Shown here: in pieces, positions 35,890-55,889 of the stretch
Layout: each line of letters opens with the position of its first letter
How positions within the stretch are numbered: position 1 is the stretch's first letter
Assembly: GCA_025642075.2 (NCBI GenBank)
Contig: JAODUO010000583.1
Location: 256,501 to 320,500 of the forward strand
Source: Ridgeia piscesae
Taxonomy: Eukaryota; Annelida; Polychaeta; Sabellida; Siboglinidae
Direction of reading: 5' to 3'
Length of the DNA: 64,000 nucleotides
The notes under the pieces: generated by a model
Database searches by the model: none
The model's input: only the letters and a program-made list of their open reading frames with translations
Told to the model about the DNA's origin: nothing
Made by a program: the position numbers and the translations under genes

Positions 35890-36417
35890 GAACTATTCGT
35901 TTGGTTACGGACAGATAGCTCATGTTTGCATATACGGTATTTGCACAAATTGAATCAAATAGTCTAAGTGCTATACTATAGATTAAGAAAGTATGTTTAA
36001 ATTGGCAAATTTTGATTCGTGTTCGACTGGCGGGCTGGGCCGGCCAGTATAATATATGTCATTCACACAACACAGATGGGAAATACGCCCACATTTGTAG
36101 CCTTGTTTTATTTTACTTGTCAATTTCTTTTTTTTTAAACAAATATGGCATTGTACGAAGACAAAAAGGGAAGCAAAAGAAAATTGTGTTGTCTTTTACA
36201 CATAAGCGCGCTTTTAGTGGCTTAAGGCGCTTTACAAACATATGCACATCCACACAAAACGACATCCTAAAAAATAAACGCGTAACCGTACGTTCATATT
36301 TCCATTTATAGACAATAACAACTGATAAAATGCTATTTAGTGTACCATATGGACATATTGGAACGTAGGGAGCCCAGCAACATTTAGAGGAGAGGTTGCT
36401 TGTTTTAGTGTAAATCA

Positions 36418-36486
36418 GGAATTACGGAGATCTCCGTAATTCCCAATTGTTTATCCACAGCTCTTCAGGTTCAAACCTGAAGAGCT
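36418..36486. repeat. Two adjacent palindromes, copy 2
   Basis: Same as in copy 1, without a change in either stem. Confidence 0.9.
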
Positions 36487-37639
36487 ATGGATACAAAACG
36501 AACGTCGGGAGAAATCTAGCGGGACACGGGGGAAGAATGACACTGATCGAAGCTCCCTATATTACCGCTTCTGTAATATATCTAGTAGACACAGCGGCAA
36601 AAAAAACAAGTTACACACACGCGCGCGCACACACACACGCACACACAAACGCGAATGTAGACGCACACAGTCACACACACACACTCCGTTGTGATGGAAG
36701 CCATGTATTGTATGTAGTCTACAGCTAGGGGGTGGTGTTAGTTCAAATATTATAGGGACCCCCTCCAAAAGATGGAGATGGTCTTTCTGAGCGCGGAAAT
36801 AGCCGTCATTCGTCTTCTGGTCCATCCTAACCCTCATGTACCCCTTGAAACTAAGACCCACTCTAAAAAGCATTTATATTATTTGTACTCTAGAACAGAC
36901 ATGTCGTTTTATACAATAAACAATGTGTAGACGTATCAGTGACATATTACTGCCTTAAACATTTATAATATTATGTGCTACCCCGCTACAGTGATCTTAC
37001 GTAAAGTGGCGCCTCTTTGGGACCACTTCGGAAATATGGCGCCACCTAGCGGAGTAAAATGAGACAACACTAAAGCGAGAAATATCAAACTTCAGAATAT
37101 TTCTAATTCTGGATATGGAACCGCAGAATAGGTGACGCATTTTATGTTGCAGGTTCATCTTATTTGCCATGCACAACAAGAAAATTAGGAAATTACAGCT
37201 ATTGTATGTTTTATATGAGAAATTTATTATATGCGAACAGATTTTTTTTGTTTATGTGGGCGATATTGGGGCGTACTTGCTGTAGCACTATATAGTCTAT
37301 ATACTAGCCAGTGACATACTGCAGAATTGTGGCAGCTAATGGAGCTATGATATATGTGTTTAAGCTCAGTTTTAGGCCATAAGCTGCATTGTACCTTGTA
37401 AAGATAGGAACTGTCATTTTACAAACTTTTTTAAAGTTTTAATTTCGATGAATATAGTCAAAATGGATATCACATTTGTTGGTGAGAATAAACACTGAGT
37501 TATTAACCTTTAAAAATTGTAGTATTTGCATCAGAATTATAGCAAAGTAATAATTATTATTATTTAATAAACCAGTAATTTGTATTATAAACACATGACA
37601 ACAAAACCATAATAATAATTCTTCTAGCAATAATCTTCA

Positions 37640-39950
37640 TACTTCATTCAATAGTCATCAGACATCATTCAATAGTCATCAGACACCATTCAATAGTCAT
37701 CAGACATCATTCAATAGTCATCAGACATCATTCAATAGTTATCAGAGACACCATTCAATGGTCATCAGACATCATTCAATAGTCATCAGACACCATTCAA
37801 TAGTGATCAGACATCATTCAATTGTCATCAGACATCATTCAATAGTCATCAGACACCATTCAATAGTGATCATACATCATTCAATAGTCATCAGACATCA
37901 TTCAATAGTCATCAGACATCATTCAATAGTCTTCAGACACCAATCAATAGTCATCAGACATCATTCAATAGTCATCAGACATCATTCAATAGTCTTCAGA
38001 CACCAATCGATAGTCATCAGACATCATTCAATAGTCATCAGACTCCATTCAATAATTAACAGACATCATTCAATAGTCATCAGACACTTTTCAATGGTAA
38101 TTAGACATCATTCAATAGTCATCAGACACCATTCAATGGTAATCAGACACCATCTAATAGTCATCAGACATTATTCAATAGTCTTCAGACACCATTCAAT
38201 AGTCATCAGACACTTTTCAATGGTAATTAGACATCATTCAATAGTCATCAGACACCATTCAATGGTAATCAGACACCATCTAATAGTCATCAGACATTAT
38301 TCAATAGTCTTCAGACACCATTCAATAGTCATCAGACATCATTCAATAGTCATCAGACATCAATCGATAGTCATCAGACTCCATTAAATTGTCATCAGAT
38401 GTCATTCAATAGTCATCACACACCATTCAATAATCATCAGACATCATTCAACAGTCATCAGACATCATTCAATAGTCATCAGAGAACATTCAATAATCTT
38501 CAGACTTCATTCAATAGTCATCAGACATCATTCAATAGTCATCAGACATTATTCAATTGTCTTCAAACATCATTCAGTAGTCATCAGACATCGTTCAATA
38601 GTCATCAGACACCATTCAATAATCATCAGACATCATTCAATAGTCATCAGACATCATTCAATAGTCATCAGACATCATTCAATAGTCATCAGACACCATT
38701 CAATAGTGATCAGACATCATTCAGTTGTCATCAGACATCATTCAGTAGTCACCAGTCACCATTCAATAATCATCAGACATCATTCAATACTCATCAGACA
38801 TCGTTCAATAGTCATCAGACACCATTCAATAGTCATCAGACACCATTCAATTGTGATCAGACATCATTCAATTGTCATCAGACATCATTCAATAGTCATC
38901 AGACATCATTCAATAGTCATCAGACACCATTCAATAGTCATCAGACATCACTGAATTGTCATCAGACATCATTCAATTGTCATCAGACATCATTCAATAG
39001 TCATCAGACACCATTCAATAGTAATCAGACACCATTCAATAATAATCAGACACCATTCAATAGTCATCAGACACAATTCAATGGTCATCAGACACCATTC
39101 AAAGGTCATCAGACACCATTCAATAGTCATCAGACACAATTCAATAGTCATCAGACATCATTCAATAGTCATCAGACACCATTCAATAGTCATCAGACAT
39201 CATTCAATAGTCATCAGACACCATTCAATAGTCATCAGACACCATTCAATAGTCATCAGACACCATTCAATTGTCATCAGACACCATTCAATAGTCATCA
39301 GACACCATTCAATAGTCATCAGACACAATTCAATAGTCATCAGACATCATTCAATAGTCATCAGACACCATTCAATAGTCATCAGACACCATTCAATAGT
39401 CATCAGACATCATTCAATAGTCATCAGACACCATTCAATAGTCATCAGACACCATTCAATGGTCATCAGACACCATTCAATAGTCATCAGACACCATTCA
39501 ATAGTCATCAGACACAATTCAATAGTCATCAGACATCATTCAATAGTCATCAGACACCATTCAATAGTCATCAGACATCATTCAATAGTCATCAGACATC
39601 ATTCAATAGTCATCAGACACCATTCAATAGTCATCAGACACCATTCAATGGTCATCAGACACCATTCAAAGGTCATCAGACACCATTCAATAGTCATCAG
39701 ACACCATTCAATAGTCATCAGGCATCATTCAAAGGTCATCAGACACCATTCAATAGTCATCAGACACCATTCAAAGGTCATCAGACACCATTCAATAGTC
39801 ATCAGACACCATTCAATAGTCATCAGACACCATTCAAAGGTCATCAGACACCATTCAATAGTCATCAGACACCATTCAATGGTCATCAGACACCATTCAA
39901 TAGTCATCAGGCATCATTCAATAGTCATCAGACTCAGACTGAATATTTAG
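37640..39950. repeat. 21-bp minisatellite
   Basis: About 110 copies of agtcatcagacatcattcaat, with caccattcaa, aaaggtcat and similar variants. Because the unit is 7 codons, plus-strand frames of up to 519 codons (NSHQTPF repeats) stay open. No start context, splice sites or non-repeat domain accompanies them. The right half is more homogeneous than the left. Confidence 0.97.
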
Positions 39951-39959
39951 TGGCGTAAG

Positions 39960-40474
39960 ATCAAGTTGCGCGTCGAAACTTTATATCTGAGTTTATTAAT
40001 TTTACTACTAGATTTGTGTAGGGATTTTTAAGAGAGAGGGGAGTGATCAGTCTCGCTAAATGCCCGCAATTTGTTTCTGAACTGGAAAAGTGGGGGAACA
40101 TTTCCCATGCTCTCCCCTTCGGGCTGAAAAGTGGGGTGTTGCGTCCCCCTCGTCCCCCACCGATCAACGCCCATGCATTCATCATAGCTTTGCGTTTTGG
40201 CAAAGGACAAATTAATAAGCGTACGTAATTAGGTCAATTCTACGTCAATTTAGTTAAGTGAATGCTAAATTGGTCTCATATAACTGGCCATAAGCTGCAT
40301 GAACTAGTCGATCTAAGAACCATTGATACTTTAAGTTCCTGCACGTTTTTGGTGAGAAAGTAATTAGTGGCGGGAAAGTGAAGGGAAAGACGCGTAGGTC
40401 TACATGAGTCAGGTGCATTTCTATTTTCATGAACGAAAATACTAAATACTTATTGCATGTGACCCAACATATCA
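39960..40474. other. Sequence between minisatellite and LINE, no gene seen
   Basis: A G/C-richer patch at 40040-40200 has open frames on both strands but no recognisable domain. Confidence 0.45.
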
Positions 40475-40613
40475 AAATAATAATAATAACTTCTTATGCG
40501 CCAATATCCTCGAAAATCAAGCTCAGTGGCGCGACAAAACCAAGGGGTTAAGCAATTGCGTAAACGTAGAACAGTGCGTGAGTCGTTGATGGATGGACGA
40601 AGGTTCTAGGAAG

Positions 40614-41294
40614 CTAAGGAGGATAGGCAGCATTAAAGAGATATGTTTTTAGACGTCGGCGGAAGGAAACTATATTACCTTCCGACTTGACACTGACAGG
40701 AAGCGAATTCCACAAAGTTGGTGCAGCAACCGAGAAAGCTCGGGTCCCGGCTTTCGTCTTAACCCGAGGAATGTAAAGTGGGTTACTACTGGTTGAGCGT
40801 AGCTCCCTGGAATTCCTTGCTGGAGTTAGCATTGAGTTTAGATATGTTGGTTGTTCAGATGCGAGTGCTTGATAGGATATTGTGCAAATCTTGAAAATAA
40901 TGCGATAATGCACAGGGAGCCAGTGCAATGATTTTAGAAGCGGCACCGAGCTAGAAAAACGAGGAGAACGGGTAACTACCCTTGCCAAGCAGTTCTGGAC
41001 ACGTTGAAGTCTTGCAATATCCTTGTTCGCAGTATTGTAAAGGAGGGAATTGCAGTAGTCAAGTCTGCTGCTTACTAGAGCTGTCGCGATGGTTTTAGCA
41101 ACAGAAAGTGATAAAAATTTGCGAATACGACGAAGATCACGGATATGGTAGAAACAGCAACGGCATGTTTTTGATATGTGCTGTTTGAAATTGAAGCTTT
41201 CGTCAAAGTTAACTCCGAGATTTGAAACGGAGGGGGCTGGTGTAACACTCTGATTTAGGATATGTGTCGGGGGAAAAGCCGTCGAGTTTTGCAC
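40614..41294 (-). pseudogene. LINE reverse transcriptase, C-terminal part
   Basis: It encodes the thumb and C-terminal region of CR1/L2-type polymerases: SNLGVNFDESFNFKQHI, RLDYCNSLLY, LQRVQNCLARVV, LHWLPVHYRI and the terminal GTRAFSVAAPTLWNSLP motif. The frame shifts relative to the upstream part at about 41290-41210. Confidence 0.9.
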
Positions 41295-41847
41295 GCTGCG
41301 TTACGGTACCAATGATGATAAATTCGGTCTTGTTTGCATTTAACTTTAGTTTACTATTTTTCATCCAAAGGGAGACATCTTGGAGACAATCCCTGAGCTG
41401 GTTTAAGGAGCGGCAAGCATCTGGTGTAGTCAACGAAATGTAGATTTGGGTGTCATCGGCATAAAGGTGATGATCTAAGTTGTGACCTTGGATAACAGAG
41501 CTTAAAGGTGTTGTGTATAAAGTGAAAAGCAAAGGCCCCAAAACAGAACCCTGTGGGACACCACATGACGTGGGCAACATGTCTGAAAAGCAGTTACCTA
41601 TTTTAATGGCTTGCTGTCTGTCAGTAAGATATGAAGTAAACCAGCTCAGGGCTGTGCCAGATATGCCGTACCATGTTGATAGACGTGTAATGAGAATAGT
41701 TTGGTCGATGGTGTCGAAAGCGGCGGATAGGTCAAGCAGGGTCAGGGCGGTAACTTTTCCATTGTCGATGTTGAGGTTAATGTCATTGTGTACTTTTAAA
41801 AGAGCAGTTTCTGTAGAATGAAATTGTTTATATGCAGACTGCGACAC
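41209..41847 (-). pseudogene. LINE reverse transcriptase, catalytic part
   Basis: It contains LLDLSAAFDTIDQTIL (first catalytic aspartate), CGVPQGSVLGPLLFTLY and HHLYADDTQIY (the YADD catalytic pair). The reading is open here but disconnected by frameshifts on both sides. Confidence 0.93.
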
Positions 41848-42255
41848 ATTGGATAGACCATTTTGTAGATGTGAGATCTGAGACGATTAGCTACAACCTT
41901 TTCAAGTATTTTTGAGATGAAACTTAGGTTGGAAATAGGTCTGTAACTGTTTAATTCTTCTTCAGGCAGAGTTGGTTTCTTAAGAACTGATTAACATGGG
42001 CCATTTAAAATCGTCAGGGAAAAAGCCGTAGCATAAAGATGCATTTATGATATCTGTTATTGGTTTAATTAATACGTCAAGGCATGCTTTCAGTAGTATG
42101 GTGGGGATTGGATCAAGGTCACACGATTTACTTGGGGATGACATGATGATTTTTCTCACTTCAGTAGTTGTAGCTGGTTCAAACGATGCAAGTTGAAAAT
42201 TTAGTTGTGGAAAGTCTGCATGAACCGTTTGCGGAGTATGACCTGTGAAAGTTGA

Positions 42256-43752
42256 TTATATAACGCTAATTTTGTCTTTAAAATGACTCGAAAAAGAGTT
42301 ACACAATGACTTGATTGATGCATGAGTTGGTAGAGAAGGAGCAGGCCGCCTGTGTAAGATTTTATTGATGCATTCCCATAGCTGTTTTGGCGTAGCAGAA
42401 TTTGTTGATACCATGTTCTCATAATAATGCGACTTTGCTTTTGACATTTCTCGGTTGCATTGATGACATTGCCGGGTATAGCGTGATCTGTCTAAAGATG
42501 AACGAGATTTTCGCCACACACGTTCCAAATAACGACGGCGCTGTTTAGATTTGATTATTTCCGGGGTCATCCAGGTAGCTGGCGGTTTTTGCGACACAGA
42601 TTTAGTTTTAATGGGTGCATGTTTGTCAAGCAATGTTTTAAGTATTTGATGGTACTGTTTGTACAATTCTGATAAATGTTCTCTGGGATGTGTGACGAGG
42701 TTGGACGTGGTGATATCAGCCATAAATGCTGCAATGTTGATACTGTGAAAGGCTCTGTAAAACACATTATGTTTGGACACGGCAGGGGCTGTACGAACTT
42801 TAAGATTAGCAATTACTGTATTATGGTCAGACAAGCCATCTACAACTGTGGGTGTCTGGATGTTTTTGCAAGAGGAGCGAGTTATTAAGATGTCGAGCCA
42901 ATGGCCATGTATGTGTGTTGGGAAATTTACATGTTGTGTTGTGTCAAATGATGCTAGAATGTCATTAAATGTAGTAGTTGTTGCAGATGGTGTGTCCAAA
43001 TGAAGATTAAAGTCGCCAACAATATAAAAATCTGAGTGTATGGTTACAACATTTTCCAAAAGATCCTGGAACTGTTCAAAGAAATTAGCTGGATGACCTG
43101 GAGGGCGATAAATGCAAATGAAATGACCAGAGAAACACGAATTTGATATGTTCAGACACATTGACTCAAAGGTGGTATAGTTAGGGCTAGGCTGAAGGTT
43201 TACTTTAAACTGTTTTGAAACAAGAAAACCAACACCACCACCTCGACCAACTGGTCGTGGTTTATGGTGGAAGACGTAACCGGGATGCGAAATGTCGGCA
43301 ATACATGAGGCTGTGTCATGGGGTCTGAGCCAGGTCTCAGTGACAGCAAGGATATCAATTGTTTTCGAAATTATAAGATCAGTGAGAGAGGCAGTTTTAT
43401 CACGAATGGAACGAATGTTAGTGGTGGCCAGGCGAATGTTGTGCCTGACCACCGGTCCAGGATTTAGATTTACATCACCAGCTAGCAGCAGGATCAATGA
43501 CAATTTAAATGTTGGCGTGGAACGGGGGATTGGCAGTAATTTTCGGTTGAAACAAAGATTAAGGCATGGCAGACTATGTAGATATGTTAAGGATTCTTGT
43601 GTGCTTATATATTTTGAGGGCGTTGAGATGACATCTGACCAGTGCGCTAGTTTGCTACACAAGGTAAAATCATGGCTTCTAGAAGCTGCAGAACAGCATA
43701 ACAGTAAAACACTGAATAAGAACAGTGGTGACATTTGACAAAATCTGCTCAA
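42256..43752 (-). pseudogene. LINE N-terminal ORF: leader, 2A-like motif, AP endonuclease
   Basis: 498 codons. Residues 1-25 form a signal-like hydrophobic leader. At residues about 84-100 a Leu-rich stretch ends AGDVNLNPGP, the 2A-like ribosome-skipping signature with Asn in place of the usual Glu. The endonuclease follows with TTNIRSIRDK, VTETWL, IYRPPG, IVGDFNLHLD and LSDHN, all catalytic motifs intact. The frame ends at a premature stop before the reverse transcriptase. Confidence 0.92.
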
Positions 43753-43769
43753 GTTGTAAAATTAGTGTA

Positions 43770-44575
43770 TCATAAAATAGTAAGAGCTTGAGAACAATCA
43801 GATGTTATAAAATAGTGTAAATGTCCCAATGCGCTGTATGGGTCAACAGCACTAAAACTTAATACAATTATAAATAAATAGATGAGAGGTCACACTGATT
43901 ATAAAATTGTGTTGACCTTAAATCAGCCTACTTCTCAAATATAAAACAATATTATATATATAACCAGTTGTTAAATAAAAATGATATGTATATAAAATAA
44001 AGCATTGAAAAATATCACATAGACATAATCAAGTTGATACAATAATCTATTTAAAAGGGGTAAATACAGACCGTTTAATTCTTCGCGCTCAGCAAGCCTG
44101 TGCGATGTAATAAGACGTTTAGTGCCCGTGCAAATGAAATGTTCAGAGGTCTTCACCCCCAGGGCGATTCTGGGTATAAAGAAAAACGTCTTGAAAAGGC
44201 CTGTTAGTCAACAGTTTATAAGGTTTACCCTGTCTTTGTATGGTGACTGTACTGGCGCGAAAAATTAAATCGGGCTGTATTATCGCCCACAATGTTATAA
44301 ACGTACAATTTCGGCGGCGTAACTGGTATAATTTACAAGAGTGCCTGCATATCCAAATAAAGTAGAGTGTTGGTCTTTAAGCTGCATCAATGTCAAACAC
44401 AGAAATGCAGAATTTTGGATTACAAATGTATAATTTGAAAGGAGCAGTGAAAATAAACATGTACCACCTTACGCCACCTAGCGACCAACTCAAGAAATTG
44501 ATTATAAAAATTATATAATATTTGTGTGTGGGTGTGAGTGCGCGCGCGTATGTGTGTGAATAGAGAGAGATAATT
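43770..44575. other. No feature seen
   Basis: AT-rich sequence 5' of the LINE. No exon or element boundary was recognised. Confidence 0.5.
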
Positions 44576-44577
44576 AA

Positions 44578-44750
44578 AATGTGTGAATACTTGGGAATAC
44601 TAGTAAATACTTTTGAATACTTGGCAATATGTATGAATACATGGGAATAGTTGGGGGTACTTGTGAATTCTTGTGAATACTTGAAAAACATTGGGAGAAC
44701 TTGTGAATACTTGGGAATTCTTGTGAATACTTTCACCTTTTTGGGAGTAC
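44578..44750. repeat. Imperfect (gaatacttgg)-type repeat
   Basis: Units such as gaatacttgggaatacttgt recur in diverged 8-18 bp spacing. An open minus-strand frame across it is a by-product. Confidence 0.8.
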
Positions 44751-44759
44751 CAGGTACTT

Positions 44760-46435
44760 GTGAACTAGATGCAGGGAGTGTATTTTGTTAGTCGTTAGTC
44801 GAATCCCAACACGATAATATGCCAAATGTATACACCGTGATAGTTGTTTCATGAAATAAATAATCAAACACACATATTCAAGGGATGATCGTTTACTTTG
44901 TTGGAAGATTTCGTGGTGTCGACTCACCGAGTCTGACAGTGGTTGTATTTCCAACCAAAAATAGCAGGTATGCAAACCCGCCCAACATTGCGGTAAATAA
45001 TTCTAACCAAGCACAAGATAGACTACGAAAACAGAATGTTGAACGCATAAATTAGTATAACTAATAATTCCACGTATATACTGGAGGTGTGAAATGTCAT
45101 TTGTTTAAAAACATTCATTTATATGTCTGTTATGGTGAAATATTATTATAACTTAGATTAGTGTGCACTGAATCGAGAAATTGTGATGCTAGTTATATAT
45201 TTGTGTCACTGGGTTTGCAAAACTGATCAAAGTCTGGCAATGTAATATGATAAGTATTATCTATCATCATTGGATAAGTAAGAGTGGTATAATACGGAAG
45301 CTATGTACATATAGTTTCCAGTCAGCATAGTATAGTCGCTTATATGAATGTAATATTTCGGAATAAAGTTATTGAACTGAATAGTATCATAACAAATATT
45401 GGTGTCAAATTCCGTTTCTAAATTTGTCAGTCAACAAATACAACACACTTATTTTTCGAATAAAATGGCAGAAGTAGTGGTATGTACGGGTATGTCTTAT
45501 ACTTACAAAAAGATTTCTTTTATTGCTGGGCTGAGCGATAACATGGTGTATCGGTAAGTCACATATAGCAAGCGACAATTTAAAACTACTGAGCAGTTTC
45601 AAATAGGCGCAACAAATACCTTGCGCTGTTTAAACATCTACGTTGTACTGCTCAATTAAGAAGTCTAAATTTACAAACATCTGTTATAGGAGACATTTCC
45701 TAAACCTTCTGAAACAAGACTGATTGTACGATATTTGTGTCGTACGCCGCTTGATTTCCCCAGTAATCCATATTATGATTTAACTCAGTAAATAACATAT
45801 TTTCTACACTACATTTTGTACAATATTATACAATGATAAATAAAAAATAACTAAATACTGTTTTAATAAACAAAATATAATATATGCATATACCGCTCAA
45901 TCTCAAATGTGTCAATGACAACACTGAGCGCTGTATATTGGTTTCTTTGTCGTCTGATCTTTGTGCGATACAATGTATCAGCGCCACCTACCGGTCTCAC
46001 AAAACGCAACGGACCGGAAGTCGTCGAGTCTGCGTAGACAATGTCATCGCCACCTGTCATTGGTCGCATTATGACGTGCGTAACTCACACACAACTCGTT
46101 TCACGCATGGCCGTGTAGGTTTACATCTTAATCACGATGCCTTAACCTTCATGTGAACAATTGAAACGTTCGTGACCAGCCAACGTGTAATAGGATGTAG
46201 CGACACAGTCGTTTTGACGCGTGAGATGTCGAGAAGATGTACATGTTGTTGTGTAGAAAAATAAGTAGCATTTTGCGTCGTGTTCGTCAATACCGTTCAC
46301 TGGCCGGATTGCCTGCGTCGTCGACAGGCTACCTTTGCCGGGAAGCGCCTCGTTGCTAGTCCGATTCGACCTGAGTAGCGTCTCCCGTGTCGTTCTATGT
46401 ATCACACCGCGTGCTTCGTCTGTTGTAGCGTGACC
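44760..46435. other. Downstream of YedE-like gene, no gene seen
   Basis: A stretch at about 45565-45625 (gcaagcgacaattt...) has a diverged copy at about 46731-46790, so an unnamed dispersed repeat is present. The 3'UTR of the YedE-like gene should lie just below 46440. Confidence 0.45.
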
Positions 46436-46439
46436 GGCT

Positions 46440-53505
<7,066 letters not shown>

Positions 53506-53959
53506 CTGCAAACAGAAAACAAACAACGTTATCATTACAGACACGACGTTTCGCATCACCGTTTAACACAGTTTCAGATCATTGCCCCAGACACGGAGGT
53601 TGTGACGTATTAGTCGGAAGAGCAGTTCAGCAAATGTACCAATGGAAACCAGTGCTGCTTGCAGCGGCGCGAAGGGCAACTTGATAACAGCTCATTATTT
53701 TCATAAGGTAACACTAATACGTTATTGGTAACATGTGAACATAACATTCATGCAGACGAAACAGACCATCGAACATTTTTGCCTGTTGTTTGGTCAATAG
53801 ATACACAATATTTTGCTAATAACTTCGGCCGTAATCATCCGAGTGATCAGACTTCCTTCTTTCTGTTCGTCTCACCGTTATTTGGGGAGATGGCTACTTG
53901 CTGCTAACCACTCACGTACAAATGCATGTAAAACACCTAAAGTCAATCTTGTCGAAAGT

Positions 53960-54026
53960 ACCTTCAACCTAACCCTAGCCCTAGTCCTAACACTGACCCT
54001 AAATCTAACCCTAAACCTAATTCTAC
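53960..54026. repeat. Degenerate interstitial telomere-like tract
   Basis: cctaaccctagccctagtcc and aaatctaaccctaaacctaa are diverged CCCTAA units (the animal telomere repeat, C-strand), about ten in all. Confidence 0.75.
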
Positions 54027-54029
54027 ATA

Positions 54030-55560
54030 AAACATCCACAACTGGACATGTGTACGTGACTGGTTAACAAGTAGTCATTGCCGTTATTTGGGGCATCGTA
54101 TATATGGAGAGACATTTTGAGCGAGGGTACACAGACCATAACAATATACACATGTATATGGTCTTATTGTACGACACGGTCTGTATCAAATGTCAAGTAG
54201 GTTTACTCCATAACTGAACTCAAATGTGTGCGCGCACGGGGCGGATTGTTTAGTTTTCAGACACGCGTCTGGCTACAAGTCTGGCTCTTGTGCCTTGCAT
54301 GCTTTTCATGAATGTTGAAGATCAACCATTAACTTCTTGAGGTGAAATTAGGACGGTTTGTCGCCCGGATCAGTTGTCGTTGCAATCTCGAGTGTCGGTG
54401 TATGTACTACTTATATAACGCTGTTAAACTTGTGCGTGTAAGATCTAGTTTCTTGCTAGTTGTATCGCGCTAGTTACCTTTCAATGCTGTGCGCTAAGTA
54501 AACAAACCATTTAGCGATGTTATCAACAGGGTTCAGGTCTAAGTTCGGGACAGTATCAAACGATCGACGCTCAACACTAGACCTATATACAGCTGTACAT
54601 GCATTTCGTGTCACACTGAGATGTGTGACCAGCTGTTGCCGTTATATGTTCGTGTATCGGTGTATTTAGTTTACAACGTCGTTATTTTGTCGGTGTCATT
54701 TTATAGATTCTTAATTTAGACCGACCTATGTTCACCTTAAGACGGTTGATTAGTATAGTACAGTATTGTACTATTATAATTATGGTATCCGTACAACGTG
54801 ATTAGACTGATAAATTGGCGGCGTAGCTCATATGACGAGGCCGGATGCCTTTAGCACGCGCTGAATGCAAATTACTAAATACGCACTATGTTTTGTATCG
54901 CCCCTAACAACGGTCATTCGGCTGCGTTTTTGGTTAACGCAAAATGGCGCTAATCTTCATATCTAATACTCGGTAATAAACAAACTTTTACCATGCCTAG
55001 AGCATCGAGCGTAGTCGCTAAAATGAAAAAGGTAACCGCATTAACTGTGTGACCGAGAAACTCAAGTCAGTGATCGGTGGCCATTTTTAAAAGGTCTATT
55101 GCACGCAATGACCACGTCACAACGGCAACACCATTACTTCCGTCATAATCGCCGATGTCTGATTACGATGCCATATGCGCGCCGATTGATTGCACGGAGC
55201 ATACTGCTTGCAAATAATGTGTTTCTGAGAGAGGTCATCAGCTGTTTTATTGCAACGTCATGTTACGCATTATAAACTATTTCTATTACAACATACAGAA
55301 AGGCAAGATGTGTTTTAAGGGAAAAGTTTATTTGTGTTGAATTGTGTCTGTAGAATAAACAGTTTGTTTATTATCACTGTGTACGTGCGCCGCACTCCGA
55401 TGCGCTGTGGCCTTAAATTTAGTTCAACGTCAGTAGCTAAGGTTATGACGTCTTGACCTTAGAAGTTATGTCCCAATAATATCGGTTCTTCCTTGTTATT
55501 ATTATATTACTAAAATCGAACATACGCATTCCCTTTTGTAAATGCAACGCTCTGTTCACA
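54030..55560. other. No gene seen
   Basis: Relatively CpG-rich unique sequence. The missing first exon of the YedE-like gene could lie here or further right but was not recognised. Confidence 0.45.
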
Positions 55561-55597
55561 GCACGAATGATAAATACCGCGTTACACATTTTCCCAG

Positions 55598-55712
55598 TGT
55601 ATCCGCCGTGTTAACACATTGGCTTAGTGTACACCGCCGTGTTAACACATTGGCATAGTGTACAACGCCGTGTTAACACATTGGCATAGTGTACACCGCT
55701 GTGTTAACAGGT
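55598..55712. repeat. About 31-bp tandem repeat, four copies
   Basis: cgccgtgttaacacattggc plus atagtgtacac occurs four times. Looser copies of the gttaacacatt word continue to about 55880. Confidence 0.85.
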
Positions 55713-55889
55713 TTTTTTACAAGGTTATGTCGTGTCAGTTTTATAATTAACCTGTTGTACTTAGTACCTCGCCATGCCAAAACACTATTTGGTGAGGTTA
55801 TCTCAGGTTATCTCCCCATGTTAACACATTATTTGATGAGGTTTGTTCTTCGTACTTAGCCATATTAACACATTATCACCTGTGTCGGA

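Larger units (their letters stand above)
40476..43760 (-). mobile_element. LINE of CR1/L2 type, inactivated, nearly full length
   Basis: Read on the minus strand: N-terminal hydrophobic leader, 2A-like motif, AP endonuclease, reverse transcriptase with YADD, C-terminal domain, short 3'UTR and a terminal (TTA)n-like tail at about 40480 (gcgcataagaagttattatt). This order and 3' end are those of CR1/L2-type non-LTR retrotransposons. A stop after the endonuclease part and at least two frameshifts between about 41850 and 42260 break the single reading frame, and another lies near 41290. Target-site duplications were not identified. Confidence 0.9.

Noticed and set aside
38399..39958. 519-codon plus-strand open frame (NSHQTPF repeats)
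   Set aside because: It is a by-product of a 21-bp tandem array (7 codons). There is no unique domain, signal peptide or splice context, and other frames are open too.
40028..40210. Minus-strand frame with TQHPTFQPEGESMGNVPPLFQ
   Set aside because: Looks somewhat protein-like, but overlapping frames on both strands are equally open and no family or splice site was recognised.
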